The notes under the pieces: generated by a model
Database searches by the model: none
Seen by the model: only the letters and a program-made list of their open reading frames with translations
Told to the model about the DNA's origin: nothing
Made by a program: the position numbers and the translations under genes
From: Arthrobacter sp. Soil762
GTDB taxonomy: Bacteria; Actinomycetota; Actinomycetes; Actinomycetales; Micrococcaceae
DNA length: 45,144 nt
Assembly (NCBI RefSeq): GCF_001428335.1
Contig: NZ_LMSG01000001.1
Span: 523,677-568,820 of the forward strand
Direction: 5' to 3'
Shown here: piece by piece, positions 8,330-17,597 of the stretch
How positions within the stretch are numbered: position 1 is the first letter of the stretch
How the letters are laid out: each line of letters starts with the position of its first letter

Positions 8330-11182
8330 TTATCGGGACGGAACTGGCACTCCTTCCTTCAAACCCAGGTAGATCTTGTCCCGGCCGATCGGCAACTCCG
8401 CGAACCGGACACCCGTGGCGTTCCGGATCGCATTGGCCAGGGCGGGGGCCACCGGGTTGAACGGGCTTTCGCTCATGGACTTCGCCCCGAGCGGACCTAC
8501 CTGGTCGTTGGTGGAGGCGAAGTAGACCTCGCTGCGCGGCACGTCCGCGAAGGACGGGATGTGGTACTGCCGCAGGATGTCCGTGGTGACCCGGCCGACG
8601 TCGTCCACTCGGACCTCCTCATACAATGCAGCGCCCAGCGCCTGCCCGATGCCGCCCTCGATCTGGCCGCGGCACTGCCGCGGATTCACCACCACGCCGG
8701 CGTCGGCTGCCTGCACGCTCTGCAGGATCCGCAGCTCCCCCGTGCCGGTGTTGACCGCCACCCGGAACCCGTGGACGTTGAACGCCACTGATCGCGGCGT
8801 CCCGTCCCAGTGGCCCTCGACGGCGAGCTGCACGCCCTGGTCCCGCGCGGCGTCGTGGATGTCCGTGAGCGGAACCCGCCGTCCGGCACAGTCCACGCCG
8901 CCGTCGTCGAGCACGCATTCGGTCCTCGGCACGCCGGTCAGCGCCGCGGCGACGGTGACGATCCGGGAGGCCAGCTCGGTAGCCGCCATCAGGGTGGCCT
9001 TGCCGGCCACCACCGTCCCGGCCGAACCGAACGCACCGGTGTCGTGCTCCACCAGGTCGGTATCGGACTGCCGCACGGCCACCTTGCCCGCCGTGGTGGC
9101 GAGTGCCGTCGCGGCCAGCTGCGCGTGCACCGTGGTGGTGCCGTTGCCGAATTCGGCGGTCCCGACGTCGGCCGCGAACGTGCCGTCCGGAAGCAGGCTC
9201 ACGCGGGTGTCGGCAAAGTGGCCGCGGGGCGGGACGGTGTCGATCATGGACAGCGCGGAACCTTCCCCGGTGACCCAGTCCGGACCGAGGTCGTCGAGCC
9301 CGGCATCGCGGTAGCGCTGCTGGCCGCGGTCCAGGGCATCACGCACCAGGGAGATGCACTGGTCCAGGCCGTAGCTGCCGTAGTGGACGTCCTCCTCGGG
9401 CTCGGGGTTGGTGGAGAGCATGTCATCGCCTTCGCGCACCATGTTCCGGCGCCGGAATTCCAGGGGATCCATGCCGATGCCGACTGCCAGCTCATCGATG
9501 GCCGACTCGATCGCGAAGATCATCTGGCTCAGCCCGTAGCCACGGAAGGCCCCGGCCGGCACGGTGTTGGTGTAGACGGCATGCGCGTCCACTTTCTTGT
9601 TGGCGCACTTGTACACGGCCAGCGATTCGCCGCAGCCGTGGAACATCACACCGGGGGCGTGGTTGCCGTAGGCGCCGGTGTTGGTGACCACGTCCAGCTG
9701 CAGCGCGGTGAGGAGACCGTCCTTGCTGGCCCCGGCCTTGAGTTTGATGGCGAAGGGGTGCCGCGTGGTGGTGGCGGTGAACTGCTCCGTGCGGGTGAAC
9801 TCCACTTGCACAGGCCGGCGCAGCGTGAGCGTGGCGAGGGCAACGAGGTCCTCGGTGAGCACTTCCTGCTTGCCGCCGAAGCCGCCGCCCACGCGTCCGG
9901 CCACCACGCGGATGCGTTCCTCCGGCAGGTCGAACACGCGGCCCAGCGTGCGCCGGACCAGGAACGGGACCTGGCTGGAGGTCCGGACCACGAGGCGGTC
10001 TTCCTCGTCGAGCCAGGCGATGGAGGAGTGCGTTTCCAGGGCGACGTGCTGCACGCGCTGAGTCCTGTACGTGTGCTCATGGATGAAGTCGGCAGCGGCA
10101 AAACCGTCCGCCACACTGCCCAGCTCTGAGTGCAGCTCGGCCACGACGTTCTGCCGCGGCCGCGAGATCCGGGCCTTCACGGCGTCCTTGTCCCCGTGCA
10201 GTGCCGGGGCGCCGGGGAGCATGGCCTCCTGCGGGCTGAAGACAGTGTCCAGCAGCTCGTATTCCACCTGCAGGGCGCGGGCCCCGGCCTCGGCGGCACT
10301 CACGGATTCGGCCACGACGGCGGCCACACGCTGGCCGATGAACCGCACCACGTCATCGAGGACGCGGGTGTCGTCGGGATCGTCCGTGTAGAGCTCATGC
10401 TGGGCGGTGGAGAAGTGCTGGGCCGGGGCGTCCTCGTGGGTGAAGACCGCGACGACGCCGGGCACCTGAAGCGCGGCCGTCCTGTCGATGGAAACAATCC
10501 GTGCGTGCGCGTGCGGTGAGCGCAGCAGCTTCAGGTGCAGCAGGCCTTCCAGCTCGTCAGCCGGGACATCCAGGGTGTAGCGGGCGGTTCCGGTGACGAC
10601 GGCGAGGCCCGCCGGGGCGGGCACGTTGTCGCCGAGCTGCCCGGCCCGGGCTGCCGTGGTTCTGGGGGCGGTGGTGCCGGCTCCGGCAGCCGGACGGGCG
10701 GCGCCACCTGACGCGCCGCCGTCGTCGTGATTGTGCTTGCCGCGGATCCCGCACACTGCGTCCGCGATGGAACGGTAGCCGGTGCAGCGGCAGAGGTTGC
10801 CCTTGAGGCTGCGGGGCAGGTTGGCTTTCTGTTCGTCGTCGAAGGTGGCTGCGGTCATCATCATGCCGGCGGTGCAGAAGCCGCACTGGAAGCCCTGTTC
10901 GGCCAGGAACTGCTCCTGCACGGGGTGCAGCGCACCTCCCGCTGCACCGGACGTCCCGGCGAGCCCTTCGATGGTGGTGACCGCCTTGCCGTCGGCGCGG
11001 ACGGCCGGGTAGATGCAGCTGTGTACGGGGGCGCCGTCCACGTGGACGGTGCAGGCACCGCAGTCGCCGCCGTCGCAGCCTTTTTTGACGCCGAAGTTGC
11101 CCTGCTCGCGCAGGAACGTGCGCAGGCACTGGCCGGGGCGTGGGGTGGCCGGGGTGGCGGTGCCGTTGATTTCGATTGCCAT
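8330..11182 (-). CDS. Xanthine dehydrogenase, fused [2Fe-2S] and molybdopterin subunits
   Basis: A 950-residue protein that oxidises hypoxanthine/xanthine to urate together with the separate FAD subunit encoded just before it. Residues 1-~160 are the ferredoxin-like part, with cluster ligands Cys36, 41, 44, 56 and Cys100, 103, 131, 133. A low-complexity Ala/Gly/Thr linker (~165-215) leads into the molybdopterin domain, which carries AFRGYGLSQ and, near the end, [20 protein letters not shown] containing the likely catalytic glutamate. The start is the ATG at 11182, with AAGGAGG seven bases upstream. The longer open frame adds only non-homologous sequence. Two bases separate it from the FAD gene, so the two are coupled. 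FeS and Mo parts fused with FAD separate is a less common layout. Other purine hydroxylases cannot be fully excluded. Confidence 0.88.
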   Translation of the reverse strand: MAIEINGTATPATPRPGQCLRTFLREQGNFGVKKGCDGGDCGACTVHVDGAPVHSCIYPAVRADGKAVTTIEGLAGTSGAAGGALHPVQEQFLAEQGFQCGFCTAGMMMTAATFDDEQKANLPRSLKGNLCRCTGYRSIADAVCGIRGKHNHDDGGASGGAARPAAGAGTTAPRTTAARAGQLGDNVPAPAGLAVVTGTARYTLDVPADELEGLLHLKLLRSPHAHARIVSIDRTAALQVPGVVAVFTHEDAPAQHFSTAQHELYTDDPDDTRVLDDVVRFIGQRVAAVVAESVSAAEAGARALQVEYELLDTVFSPQEAMLPGAPALHGDKDAVKARISRPRQNVVAELHSELGSVADGFAAADFIHEHTYRTQRVQHVALETHSSIAWLDEEDRLVVRTSSQVPFLVRRTLGRVFDLPEERIRVVAGRVGGGFGGKQEVLTEDLVALATLTLRRPVQVEFTRTEQFTATTTRHPFAIKLKAGASKDGLLTALQLDVVTNTGAYGNHAPGVMFHGCGESLAVYKCANKKVDAHAVYTNTVPAGAFRGYGLSQMIFAIESAIDELAVGIGMDPLEFRRRNMVREGDDMLSTNPEPEEDVHYGSYGLDQCISLVRDALDRGQQRYRDAGLDDLGPDWVTGEGSALSMIDTVPPRGHFADTRVSLLPDGTFAADVGTAEFGNGTTTVHAQLAATALATTAGKVAVRQSDTDLVEHDTGAFGSAGTVVAGKATLMAATELASRIVTVAAALTGVPRTECVLDDGGVDCAGRRVPLTDIHDAARDQGVQLAVEGHWDGTPRSVAFNVHGFRVAVNTGTGELRILQSVQAADAGVVVNPRQCRGQIEGGIGQALGAALYEEVRVDDVGRVTTDILRQYHIPSFADVPRSEVYFASTNDQVGPLGAKSMSESPFNPVAPALANAIRNATGVRFAELPIGRDKIYLGLKEGVPVPSR

Positions 11183-11184
11183 GC

Positions 11185-12120
11185 TCAGGCCTCCTTCTGC
11201 TGCTTGTTCTGTGCTGTTTCGGGTTGCGCGCTCGGCTGCGGCGACAAGGCGTGCGGCCGGCCGGCCCAGAAATCGCCCGACACGGTGAGCCGTTCCTCCA
11301 GCAGTTCCGCACGGATCTCCTCGGCAAGCCGGAGGGTCATGTCCCGGCGCCATTCGGGCAGCCCGTGGATGTCGTCGTGGTACAGCTCCGCCGGGATGGC
11401 CTTCCCGACGGCGGCCGCCAAGGCCGCGGGGCCCGCCATCTTGGCAGCGGTGAACCGCAGCTGCACGGGGCGTTTGGTGGCGGCGGTGACGGTGAGGACC
11501 AGGCCGCCGTCAGCATCCCGCCGTCCGATCAGCAGCACCCCGGAACGGCCGAGGTTGCTGAGCGAGAGCCGCCGGAAGGCCACTTTCGCGGCCAATGACG
11601 ACGCCGGCAGGTGGATGCTGCGCAGGAGCTCGCCGGGTGCCAGGCTGTTTTGCCCGTCCCCGGTGATGAACGTGGCCACCGGGACCGTGCGGCTGCCGCC
11701 GCCGGGGCCGAGGATGGTGGCCGTGGCGTCCAGCCCTGCGCAGAGCGAGATCATGGGCCCGGCCGGGAGCGAGGTGCACAGGTTGCCGCCCACTGTGGAC
11801 ATGTTCCAGACCTTGAACGATGCCACGAAGGAGTCGCAGCATGGACGGAACAAGTCCAGGCCCGGCCACTCCCTGCCGGCAACTTCGTCCGAACCCGGCA
11901 GGGCGTAGAGCTCCGCGACGGTGCACGTGGCGGCCAGTTCAATCCCTGCATCGCTCACGGTAGCGGCGGGCCAACCCGCTTGGCCAAGGTCCAGCAGCCG
12001 CTTCAGGACGGTACTCCCGTAGGAGAACAGCACCGTGCCGCCCGCCAGCCAGGCATCGCCGTCGCGCCATTCGGAGGGGTCCGTCGTGGGCACGACGGCC
12101 TCGATGGTGTTCATGTCCAT
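11185..12120 (-). CDS. Xanthine dehydrogenase FAD-binding subunit
   Basis: A 311-residue FAD subunit of the molybdenum hydroxylase family. It passes electrons from the Fe-S clusters to the acceptor. The FAD-binding motif appears as [13 protein letters not shown] (residues ~23-35), and the second typical stretch is [16 protein letters not shown] (about 107-122). The C-terminal CO-dehydrogenase-flavoprotein-like domain follows. The last ~20 residues are Gln/Pro-rich. The start at 12120 has AGGAG five bases upstream, better placed than the second ATG at 12114. It overlaps the end of xdhC by 10 bp and ends 2 bp before the fused subunit, so the three genes form one unit. Confidence 0.88.
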   Translation of the reverse strand: MDMNTIEAVVPTTDPSEWRDGDAWLAGGTVLFSYGSTVLKRLLDLGQAGWPAATVSDAGIELAATCTVAELYALPGSDEVAGREWPGLDLFRPCCDSFVASFKVWNMSTVGGNLCTSLPAGPMISLCAGLDATATILGPGGGSRTVPVATFITGDGQNSLAPGELLRSIHLPASSLAAKVAFRRLSLSNLGRSGVLLIGRRDADGGLVLTVTAATKRPVQLRFTAAKMAGPAALAAAVGKAIPAELYHDDIHGLPEWRRDMTLRLAEEIRAELLEERLTVSGDFWAGRPHALSPQPSAQPETAQNKQQKEA

Positions 12121-13370
12121 GGGTTCTCCTGGCGGGGTTCGTGCGTGCGGGGTTTGCTCGCAGCACGGGGTGTCGTTGTGGGGTGGATGGGGCCGCTGCC
12201 GTCCTTGAGCGAGGATGCCTTGAGCGGCGCCGGCGTGGTGCTGCCCCGTCCGGCCCGGCCACGGGAGGCGATGATCTCCGCCGTAATGGACACCGCGACT
12301 TCGGCCGGGGTGACCGCGCCCAGATCCAGGCCGATGGGCGAGTGGAGCCGCTCCAGCGCTTCCGCCGGCGTGCCGTCCGCGAGCAGCGCGTCGATGCGCT
12401 GGCGGTGGCTGCGCCGCGAACCCATGGCGCCCACATAGGCGAGGCCCAGGCCGAGCGCGGTTTCCAGCAGCGGGATGTCGAACTTGGGGTCGTGGGTCAG
12501 CACGCACACCGCGGTGCGGCCGTCCACGCGTCCTGCGGCTGCTTCTGCGGCAAGGTAGCGGTGCGGCCAGTCAGTGACCACCTGGTTGGCGGCGAGGAAG
12601 CGGCTTTGGTTCGAAAAAACCGGCCGGGCATCACACAAGGTGACGTCATAGCCCAGCAGCTTCCCGGCCGGGAGCAGCGCGGCGCCGAAGTCGTTGGCGC
12701 CGAAGATCAGCATGCGCGCGGCGGGGAGCCGGCTTTCCACGAACAGGGTGATGGGTTCGGGGTGGGTCTGGTCCCGGCTGTCGGAGCAGCCGTCGGGTGG
12801 TGCCACCCGGACCAAACCGGCGCGGCCGCCTTGGAGCAGCGGCTCGAGCTGGGCGGCTGCCGCGTAAACAGTGGCGGGATGATCCCCCACCAGCCGGGCA
12901 AGTTCCGGGGACTCCATGGCGCGGAACCGCACAGGATCCTGCACGACGACGGCTCCCCCGCCGGCGTCGAGCCTGCGGATCAGTGCCAGGGCAGCGGTGG
13001 AGTGACGGCCCGCCAAGTTGTTCAGCATGGCGAGGTCCATGGCCTCCAGCGATGACCCGAGCGGCTGGATGTGGACTTCCAGTTCTCCTCCACAGGAGAG
13101 TCCGACGGCGAACGCGTCCTCGGCACTGTAGCCGAACGACTCAAGGCGGCTGCCGCCGTCGCGCATGGCCTCAAGGGCGGCGTCCACCACGGCGCCTTCC
13201 ACGCAGCCGCCAGAGAGACTGCCGAGGACGTCCCCGTATTCCGACACAAGCATGGAGGTGCCGAGAGGCCGGGGCACGGAGCCGCCCGCGGCCACGATGG
13301 TGGCGACGGCGCAGCGCTGGCCGGAGACCGCGGGCCGCCAGCCTCCCAGTGAAGGTATTAGGTCCAGCAT
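12111..13370 (-). CDS. xdhC: XdhC/CoxI family molybdenum cofactor insertion protein
   Basis: A 419-residue XdhC-type chaperone that binds and matures molybdopterin cofactor before insertion into xanthine dehydrogenase. The N-terminal XdhC/CoxI domain has VATIVAAGGSVPRPLGTSM (residues ~22-40) and GSLSGGCVEGAVVDAA. The C-terminal Rossmann-like domain has MLIFGANDFGAAL, the VLTHDPKFDIPLLETAL stretch and YVGAMGSRRSHRQR, then SPIGLDLGAVTPAEVAVSI. The final ~50 residues are Pro/Thr/Arg-rich and poorly conserved. It is the first gene of the XDH operon, with AAAGGA nine bases before the ATG. A 27-bp inverted repeat lies 25-51 bp upstream as a possible operator. Confidence 0.9.
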   Translation of the reverse strand: MLDLIPSLGGWRPAVSGQRCAVATIVAAGGSVPRPLGTSMLVSEYGDVLGSLSGGCVEGAVVDAALEAMRDGGSRLESFGYSAEDAFAVGLSCGGELEVHIQPLGSSLEAMDLAMLNNLAGRHSTAALALIRRLDAGGGAVVVQDPVRFRAMESPELARLVGDHPATVYAAAAQLEPLLQGGRAGLVRVAPPDGCSDSRDQTHPEPITLFVESRLPAARMLIFGANDFGAALLPAGKLLGYDVTLCDARPVFSNQSRFLAANQVVTDWPHRYLAAEAAAGRVDGRTAVCVLTHDPKFDIPLLETALGLGLAYVGAMGSRRSHRQRIDALLADGTPAEALERLHSPIGLDLGAVTPAEVAVSITAEIIASRGRAGRGSTTPAPLKASSLKDGSGPIHPTTTPRAASKPRTHEPRQENPWT

Positions 13371-13394
13371 GGCAACACGTCCTTTACCACTGAG

Positions 13395-13421
13395 GTTCCG
13401 GACGGGAAGCCTGTCCGGAAC
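13395..13421. promoter_or_regulatory. Inverted repeat in front of xdhC, possible operator
   Basis: GTTCCGGAC (13395-13403) and GTCCGGAAC (13413-13421) form perfect 9-bp arms around 9 bp, 25 bp upstream of xdhC. It does not fit the 17-bp regulon consensus well, so a different regulator or an RNA hairpin is likely. Confidence 0.4.
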
Positions 13422-13492
13422 AGTGCGCGGTCTTGCCTCATAATCTCATTCCTTGCTGGGTGTAGAGGGAAAGTCAGGGGAGTTGTTTGAGG

Positions 13493-13527
13493 GGACCGGG
13501 GCGGGGCCTCTAATCCCGCCCCGGTCC
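13493..13527 (-). terminator. GC-rich hairpin between azgA and xdhC
   Basis: A perfect 13-bp stem (GGACCGGGGCGGG with its complement) and a 9-nt loop, 141 bp past the end of the AzgA gene. There is no clear T-run. The rest of the 13371-13667 gap shows no gene. Confidence 0.6.
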
Positions 13528-13667
13528 GTGACGGCGCAGCCGCACTCCACCGCCGCCCGCCGTCGTGGGTTCCGGTGCTGCGGACCACGGCGGCGGACGC
13601 CTACTCGATGCGGTGGGTGCGGATGGACCGCCGTTTGAGGCGCCCGAATGGGCGGTTACGCCGGGGC

Positions 13668-15203
13668 CTACGCGCCCAGCAGGGCGTTGATGGGTCCCCG
13701 GGCGAAGTAGATGATGAAGCCCGCGGTGACCACCCACATGAGCGGATGGACCTTCCTGCCCCTGCCGGACGCAGCGCTGATGACCGCGAAGGAGATGAAT
13801 CCGACGCCGATGCCGTTGGCGATCGAGTAGGTCAGCGGCATCGTGACGATGGTCAGGAAGGCCGGCAGCGCGATCGAGAACTTGCTGAACTTGATCTCGC
13901 GGATCTGTGCCATCATCATGGCGCCCACTACCACCAGGGCGGAGGCTGCAACCTCGAGCGGTACCACCGAGGTCAGCGGCGTAAAGAACATCGAGCCCAG
14001 GAACAGCACGCCGGTGACCACGGAGGCCAGGCCGGTGCGGGCACCTTCGCCGATACCGGCCGCGGAATCGATGTAGACGGTGTTGGATGAGCCGGACGTT
14101 CCGCCGCCCACCACTGCGCCCATGCCTTCGACGATGAAGGCCGACTTCAGCCTGGGGAACGTGCCGTCCTTGTGCGCCACTCCGGCGCTCTTGGCGAGGC
14201 CGGTCATGGTGCCCATGGCGTCGAAGAAGTTGGTGAAGACCAGGGTGAACACAAGCATGGTTGCCGCGAGGCCGCCGATCCTTGAGAACGAGCCGAAGAG
14301 ATCGAACTGGCCCACCAGGCTGAAGTCCGGGGCGGAGACCAGCTGGCCGGCGAGCACGGGTACGTTGAGGTGCCAGCCGCCGGGGTTGTCGGCACTGCCG
14401 GGACCGATATGCATGGCGGCCTCGACGACGGCGGCGAGGGCTGTGGTGGCGACGATTCCGATCAGGAGGCCGCCCTGGATCTTGCGGGCCACGAGGATTC
14501 CCATGACCAACAGACCGACGATGAAGACGAGGGTGGGGATGGAGGTGATGGAGCCGTCGTTGCCGAGCTGGACCGGCGGGCCGCCTTTGGTGGGGCGGAC
14601 GAAGCCGGAATCCACAAAGCCGATGAAGGCGATAAACAGGCCAATGCCGACGGTGATGGCAGCCTTGAGTTCCTTGGGGACTGCCTTGAAGATCGCCGTC
14701 CGGGCACCCGTGGCGCCGAAGATGACGATCAGGACACCGTTGATGACCACCAGGCCCATGGCTTCGGGCCAGGTGACGTCCTGGATGACGGCCACTGCCA
14801 GGAACGAGTTGATGCCCAGGCCCGCTGCGAGCCCGAACGGCAGGTTGGCGACGAGGCCGAACACGATGGTCATAACGCCGGCGGTGAGCCCGGTAACGGC
14901 CCCCACCTGCGCTGCCGAGAGCCAGCCGCCGGCGACGTCCGTGGGGGCGTTCTGGGCCGAGAAACCGCCCAGGATCAGCGGGTTGAGGATCACGATGTAG
15001 GCCATCGTGAAGAACGTGACAATGCCGCCGCGGAATTCGCGCGCCAGCGTGGAGCCACGCTTGGTGATCTGGAAGAAACTATCCAGGAAGGATTTCGACG
15101 CCGGGGGCCGGGGTGCCGCCGTGTGCTCTGCGCCTTCGGGCGCAGCCTGCTTTTCAGCTGCGGTTCGCATTTCTGCGGGGTCCAGGATTGTCATGTCAGC
15201 CAC
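13668..15203 (-). CDS. AzgA-type NCS2 purine permease (adenine/guanine/hypoxanthine)
   Basis: A 511-residue permease of the AzgA branch of NCS2, expected to import guanine, hypoxanthine or adenine with protons. After a ~45-residue polar N-terminus, typical AzgA stretches are FRGGIVTFFTMAYIVILNP (about residues 57-75), LPFGLAAGLGINSFLA and TLVFTNFFDAMGTMTGLAKSAG. The conserved EGMGAVVGGGTSGSSNTVYI also appears. About 12-14 helices are visible. The start could be GTG at 15203 or ATG at 15194. Neither has an ideal ribosome-binding site, and both put it within 16 bp of the guanine deaminase stop, so translation is probably coupled. Pairing with guanine deaminase points to guanine as the main substrate. 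Confidence 0.88.
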   Translation of the reverse strand: MADMTILDPAEMRTAAEKQAAPEGAEHTAAPRPPASKSFLDSFFQITKRGSTLAREFRGGIVTFFTMAYIVILNPLILGGFSAQNAPTDVAGGWLSAAQVGAVTGLTAGVMTIVFGLVANLPFGLAAGLGINSFLAVAVIQDVTWPEAMGLVVINGVLIVIFGATGARTAIFKAVPKELKAAITVGIGLFIAFIGFVDSGFVRPTKGGPPVQLGNDGSITSIPTLVFIVGLLVMGILVARKIQGGLLIGIVATTALAAVVEAAMHIGPGSADNPGGWHLNVPVLAGQLVSAPDFSLVGQFDLFGSFSRIGGLAATMLVFTLVFTNFFDAMGTMTGLAKSAGVAHKDGTFPRLKSAFIVEGMGAVVGGGTSGSSNTVYIDSAAGIGEGARTGLASVVTGVLFLGSMFFTPLTSVVPLEVAASALVVVGAMMMAQIREIKFSKFSIALPAFLTIVTMPLTYSIANGIGVGFISFAVISAASGRGRKVHPLMWVVTAGFIIYFARGPINALLGA

Positions 15204-15209
15204 CGGATC

Positions 15210-15704
15210 CTAGTAGTCAATCCTGGAATCGAGCGTGTTCCAGGTGTTGAACGGTTCCAGGATGCCGGGAGCCTGGGGGTCGCCCAGTTCCAGCTTGGCG
15301 ACCGGCATCAGTGCATTCCGGTCCTCGTTCTCGAAGTACTCGTAGAAGACGGCGTCGTCGAAGCCCACGGAGGCGGCGTCGTGCCGGTCTGCGGCGAAAA
15401 CCACGTTGCCGATCCGGGCCCACAGGGCCGAGGCCAGGCACATGGGGCAGGGTTCGCAGCTGGTGTAGAGGGTGGCTCCGCTGAGATCGAACGTGCCGAG
15501 TTCGCGGCAGGCATTGCGGATGGCGGTGACCTCGGCGTGGGCCGTGGGATCGTTCGTGGCGGTGACCCGGTTGACGCCTTCGAAGGCGTGGCCATCCGCG
15601 GTGACAACGACGGCGCCGAACGGGCCGCCGCTGTTCAGGACGTTGGCTGTTGCCAGTTTTATGGATGCGGCCAGAAAATGTTCGGCCGTGACGGTTGTGC
15701 TCAT
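15210..15704 (-). CDS. guaD: Guanine deaminase-like nucleoside/base deaminase (CDA fold)
   Basis: A 164-residue zinc deaminase of the cytidine-deaminase fold, resembling Bacillus GuaD, which turns guanine into xanthine. The zinc-site motif HAE is at residues 56-58 and PCPMC at 85-89, giving His56, Cys86 and Cys89 as ligands and Glu58 as the acid-base residue. The C-terminal part (EYFENEDRNALMPVAKLELG) is as in GuaD proteins. The length is normal. It starts with AAGGAAG seven bases before the ATG and is followed after 6 bp by the AzgA permease. Its ~200-bp upstream region is shared with the divergent 8-oxoguanine deaminase. Related proteins deaminate other bases, but the neighbours support guanine. 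Confidence 0.85.
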   Translation of the reverse strand: MSTTVTAEHFLAASIKLATANVLNSGGPFGAVVVTADGHAFEGVNRVTATNDPTAHAEVTAIRNACRELGTFDLSGATLYTSCEPCPMCLASALWARIGNVVFAADRHDAASVGFDDAVFYEYFENEDRNALMPVAKLELGDPQAPGILEPFNTWNTLDSRIDY

Positions 15705-15769
15705 TGTGCGACTTCCTTAGTGGCAAGGAAGCCCAGTAACCCTGAGACGGGGACGCGCCAGTGATATGG

Positions 15770-15811
15770 CTACCAGGCTTCAGCATGTGCTTTTGAAGGT
15801 TCGCCTGGTAG
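15770..15811 (-). other. Stem-loop in the guaD leader region
   Basis: Arms 15770-15778 and 15803-15811 (CTACCAGGC/GCCTGGTAG) pair perfectly, with an inner TTCA/TGAA helix and a 5-nt bulge, 66-107 bp upstream of guaD. It could be an RNA regulatory structure in the guaD-azgA leader. It matches no riboswitch that I recognise. The rest of the 15705-16068 gap holds the operator and promoter listed separately. Confidence 0.4.
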
Positions 15812-15899
15812 ATAGCTTCCCGGAGTCCGGGTGCCCGCCTTTGGCAAGATCGAGATTAGCACCGGATCTGTGATCAGCGCCATAGTTTCTGGAAACTTA

Positions 15900-15916
15900 A
15901 TTTCGTGATGTGAAAT
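15900..15916. promoter_or_regulatory. Single IclR-type operator between guaD and 8-oxoguanine deaminase
   Basis: ATTTCGTGATGTGAAAT is a nearly symmetric copy, similar to the second sites at 8175 and 17839. A position 21 bp upstream keeps only a TGGAAA half-site. It lies upstream of the plus-strand promoter rather than across it, so it may act on the divergent guaD transcript or as an activator site. Confidence 0.55.
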
Positions 15917-15937
15917 TCTTGTTTCGAACGGGTCACA

Positions 15938-15966
15938 TTGACGCGCTTCCGCATGCGTCCTACGCT
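15938..15966 (+). promoter_or_regulatory. Predicted promoter of 8-oxoguanine deaminase
   Basis: TTGACG (15938-15943) and TACGCT (15961-15966) with a 17-bp spacer, about 100 bp before the start codon. This is close to the actinobacterial housekeeping consensus. Confidence 0.55.
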
Positions 15967-16068
15967 GATTGCCACCGGCTACCCATGGGCAGCCCGGCAT
16001 CCTGGATCAGCAGACAGGGCCTAACTGAGCTGGAACGCATTTATTGCCGACCAGACAAGGAGCCATCC

Positions 16069-17463
16069 ATGGCCCACCCGCATTCCCCGGCCCCGGTCCC
16101 ATCCACCGTCCCATCCCCGTCCAGGCTATGGATCAGGAACCCGATCGCCGTTTTCACCGCCAACGGGCTCGACGCGGGCAACGGCATCGTGGTCAGCGGC
16201 GGCATCATCGCCGAGGTTGTTCCGGCCGGCGGGCAGCCGTCCGCACCCTGCTCCTCCGTCTTCGATGCTTCCGCGCACGTCCTGCTGCCGGGCCTGATCA
16301 ACACGCACCACCACTTTTACCAAACCCTTACCCGCGCCTGGGGGCCCGTGGCCAACGCCCCGCTGTTCCCGTGGCTGCAGAATCTCTACCCAGTCTGGGC
16401 GCGCCTGACTCCGGACAGCTTGGAACTCGCGGTGAAGGTGGCCCTGGCCGAGTTGCTGCTCTCCGGCTGCACCACGGCAGCCGACCACCATTACCTGTTC
16501 CCCTCGGGACTCGAGGACGCAATCGACGTGGAGGTCGGCGTCGTACGCGAATTGGGCATGCGGGCCACGCTCACGCGCGGCTCCATGACGTTGGGAACGG
16601 ACGACGGCGGCCTGCCGCCACAGTCCACCGTGCAGCGGCCGGAGGTCATCCTGGCGGACAGCGAACGCCTCATTTCGAAGTACCACGAGCGCGGCGACGG
16701 CGCCGTCATCCAGATTGCGCTGGCCCCGTGTTCGCCGTTCTCGGTGACCAAGGAAATCATGGCCGAGAGCGCCTTGATGGCCGAGCGGCTCGACGTCCGG
16801 CTGCACACGCACCTCGCCGAAACCGTCGACGAGGAGGATTTCTGCCAGTCGATGTTCGGCCTGCGCACCGTGGACTATCTGGAAAGCGTCGGCTGGCTGG
16901 GCAACCGCACCTGGCTGGGCCACGGCATCCACTTCAACAACGACGAGATCGCCCGGCTGGGAGCCGCGGGCACCGCCGTCGCGCACTGCCCGACGTCGAA
17001 CATGCGGCTCGCGTCAGGCACCGCCCGCGTGCTGGAACTTGAGGCCGCCGGGGTGCCGGTGGGGCTGGGTGTGGACGGATCGGCGTCGAACGATGCCTCC
17101 AACATGATGCTCGAGGCCCGGCAGGCGCTGTACCTGCAGAGGCTGCGCTACGGGGCATCCGTTCCCGTGGAGCGGGCCCTTGGCTGGGCGACGCGGGGCT
17201 CGGCGGCCGTGCTGGGGCGCTCTGATATCGGCCAACTGGCCCCGGGGATGCAGGCCGACGTGGCACTCTTCCGCCTCGACGACCTTCGCTTCTCCGGCAG
17301 CCACGACCCCATTGCGGCACTGTTGCTGTGCGGCGCCGACCGCGCGGACCGCGTGATGGTGGGCGGGCAATGGCGCGTGGTGGACGGGCAGATTCCGGGC
17401 CTGGACGTCGCGGGGCTCATCGCGGAGCACTCGGCAGCGGCGCGAAAGCTCGTGAACGGCTAG
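16069..17463 (+). CDS. 8-oxoguanine deaminase (amidohydrolase superfamily)
   Basis: A 464-residue zinc amidohydrolase of the TrzN/AtzB-like group, best matching 8-oxoguanine deaminase, which makes urate directly from 8-oxoguanine. The metal motif is in GLINTHHHFYQTLTRAW (His80 and His82), and the family-typical LHTHLAET, LGHGIHFNNDE and GLGVDGSASNDASNM follow. The start is the ATG at 16069, with CAAGGAG nine bases upstream. The open frame extends ~160 bp further but into the promoter. A Pro/Ser-rich leader of ~18 residues precedes the first beta strand. It is divergent from guaD-azgA. Alternative substrates in the family include guanine and s-triazines, but the cluster supports the oxopurine assignment. 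Confidence 0.85.
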   Translation: MAHPHSPAPVPSTVPSPSRLWIRNPIAVFTANGLDAGNGIVVSGGIIAEVVPAGGQPSAPCSSVFDASAHVLLPGLINTHHHFYQTLTRAWGPVANAPLFPWLQNLYPVWARLTPDSLELAVKVALAELLLSGCTTAADHHYLFPSGLEDAIDVEVGVVRELGMRATLTRGSMTLGTDDGGLPPQSTVQRPEVILADSERLISKYHERGDGAVIQIALAPCSPFSVTKEIMAESALMAERLDVRLHTHLAETVDEEDFCQSMFGLRTVDYLESVGWLGNRTWLGHGIHFNNDEIARLGAAGTAVAHCPTSNMRLASGTARVLELEAAGVPVGLGVDGSASNDASNMMLEARQALYLQRLRYGASVPVERALGWATRGSAAVLGRSDIGQLAPGMQADVALFRLDDLRFSGSHDPIAALLLCGADRADRVMVGGQWRVVDGQIPGLDVAGLIAEHSAAARKLVNG

Positions 17464-17508
17464 GCCTTTCCTCACCGGCACTGACGCTGGCGACACGCCT
17501 AGTACCCA

Positions 17509-17570
17509 GCGACGCGCATAAGGCCTGGCGACACCCGAATTCGGGTGTCGCCAGGCCTTATGCGCGTCGC
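17509..17570. repeat. Perfect 62-bp palindrome with no loop
   Basis: The centre is GAATTC at 17537-17542. All 31 base pairs match, beginning GCGACGCGCATAAGG. The flanks carry further imperfect copies of CTGGCGACAC, so the wider 17483-17597 region is a compound inverted repeat. It lies between the convergent ends of 8-oxoguanine deaminase and the 62-aa gene and could end both transcripts. Confidence 0.9.
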
Positions 17571-17597
17571 CAGCGGAGATGCGTGTCGTCAGCCTCG

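Noticed and set aside
15761..15778. TGATATGG followed by CTACCAGG on the plus strand, reminiscent of purine riboswitch loops
   Set aside because: The conserved junction (GTTTCTACC) and P1 pairing are missing, and the strand leads away from guaD-azgA. It is a chance resemblance.
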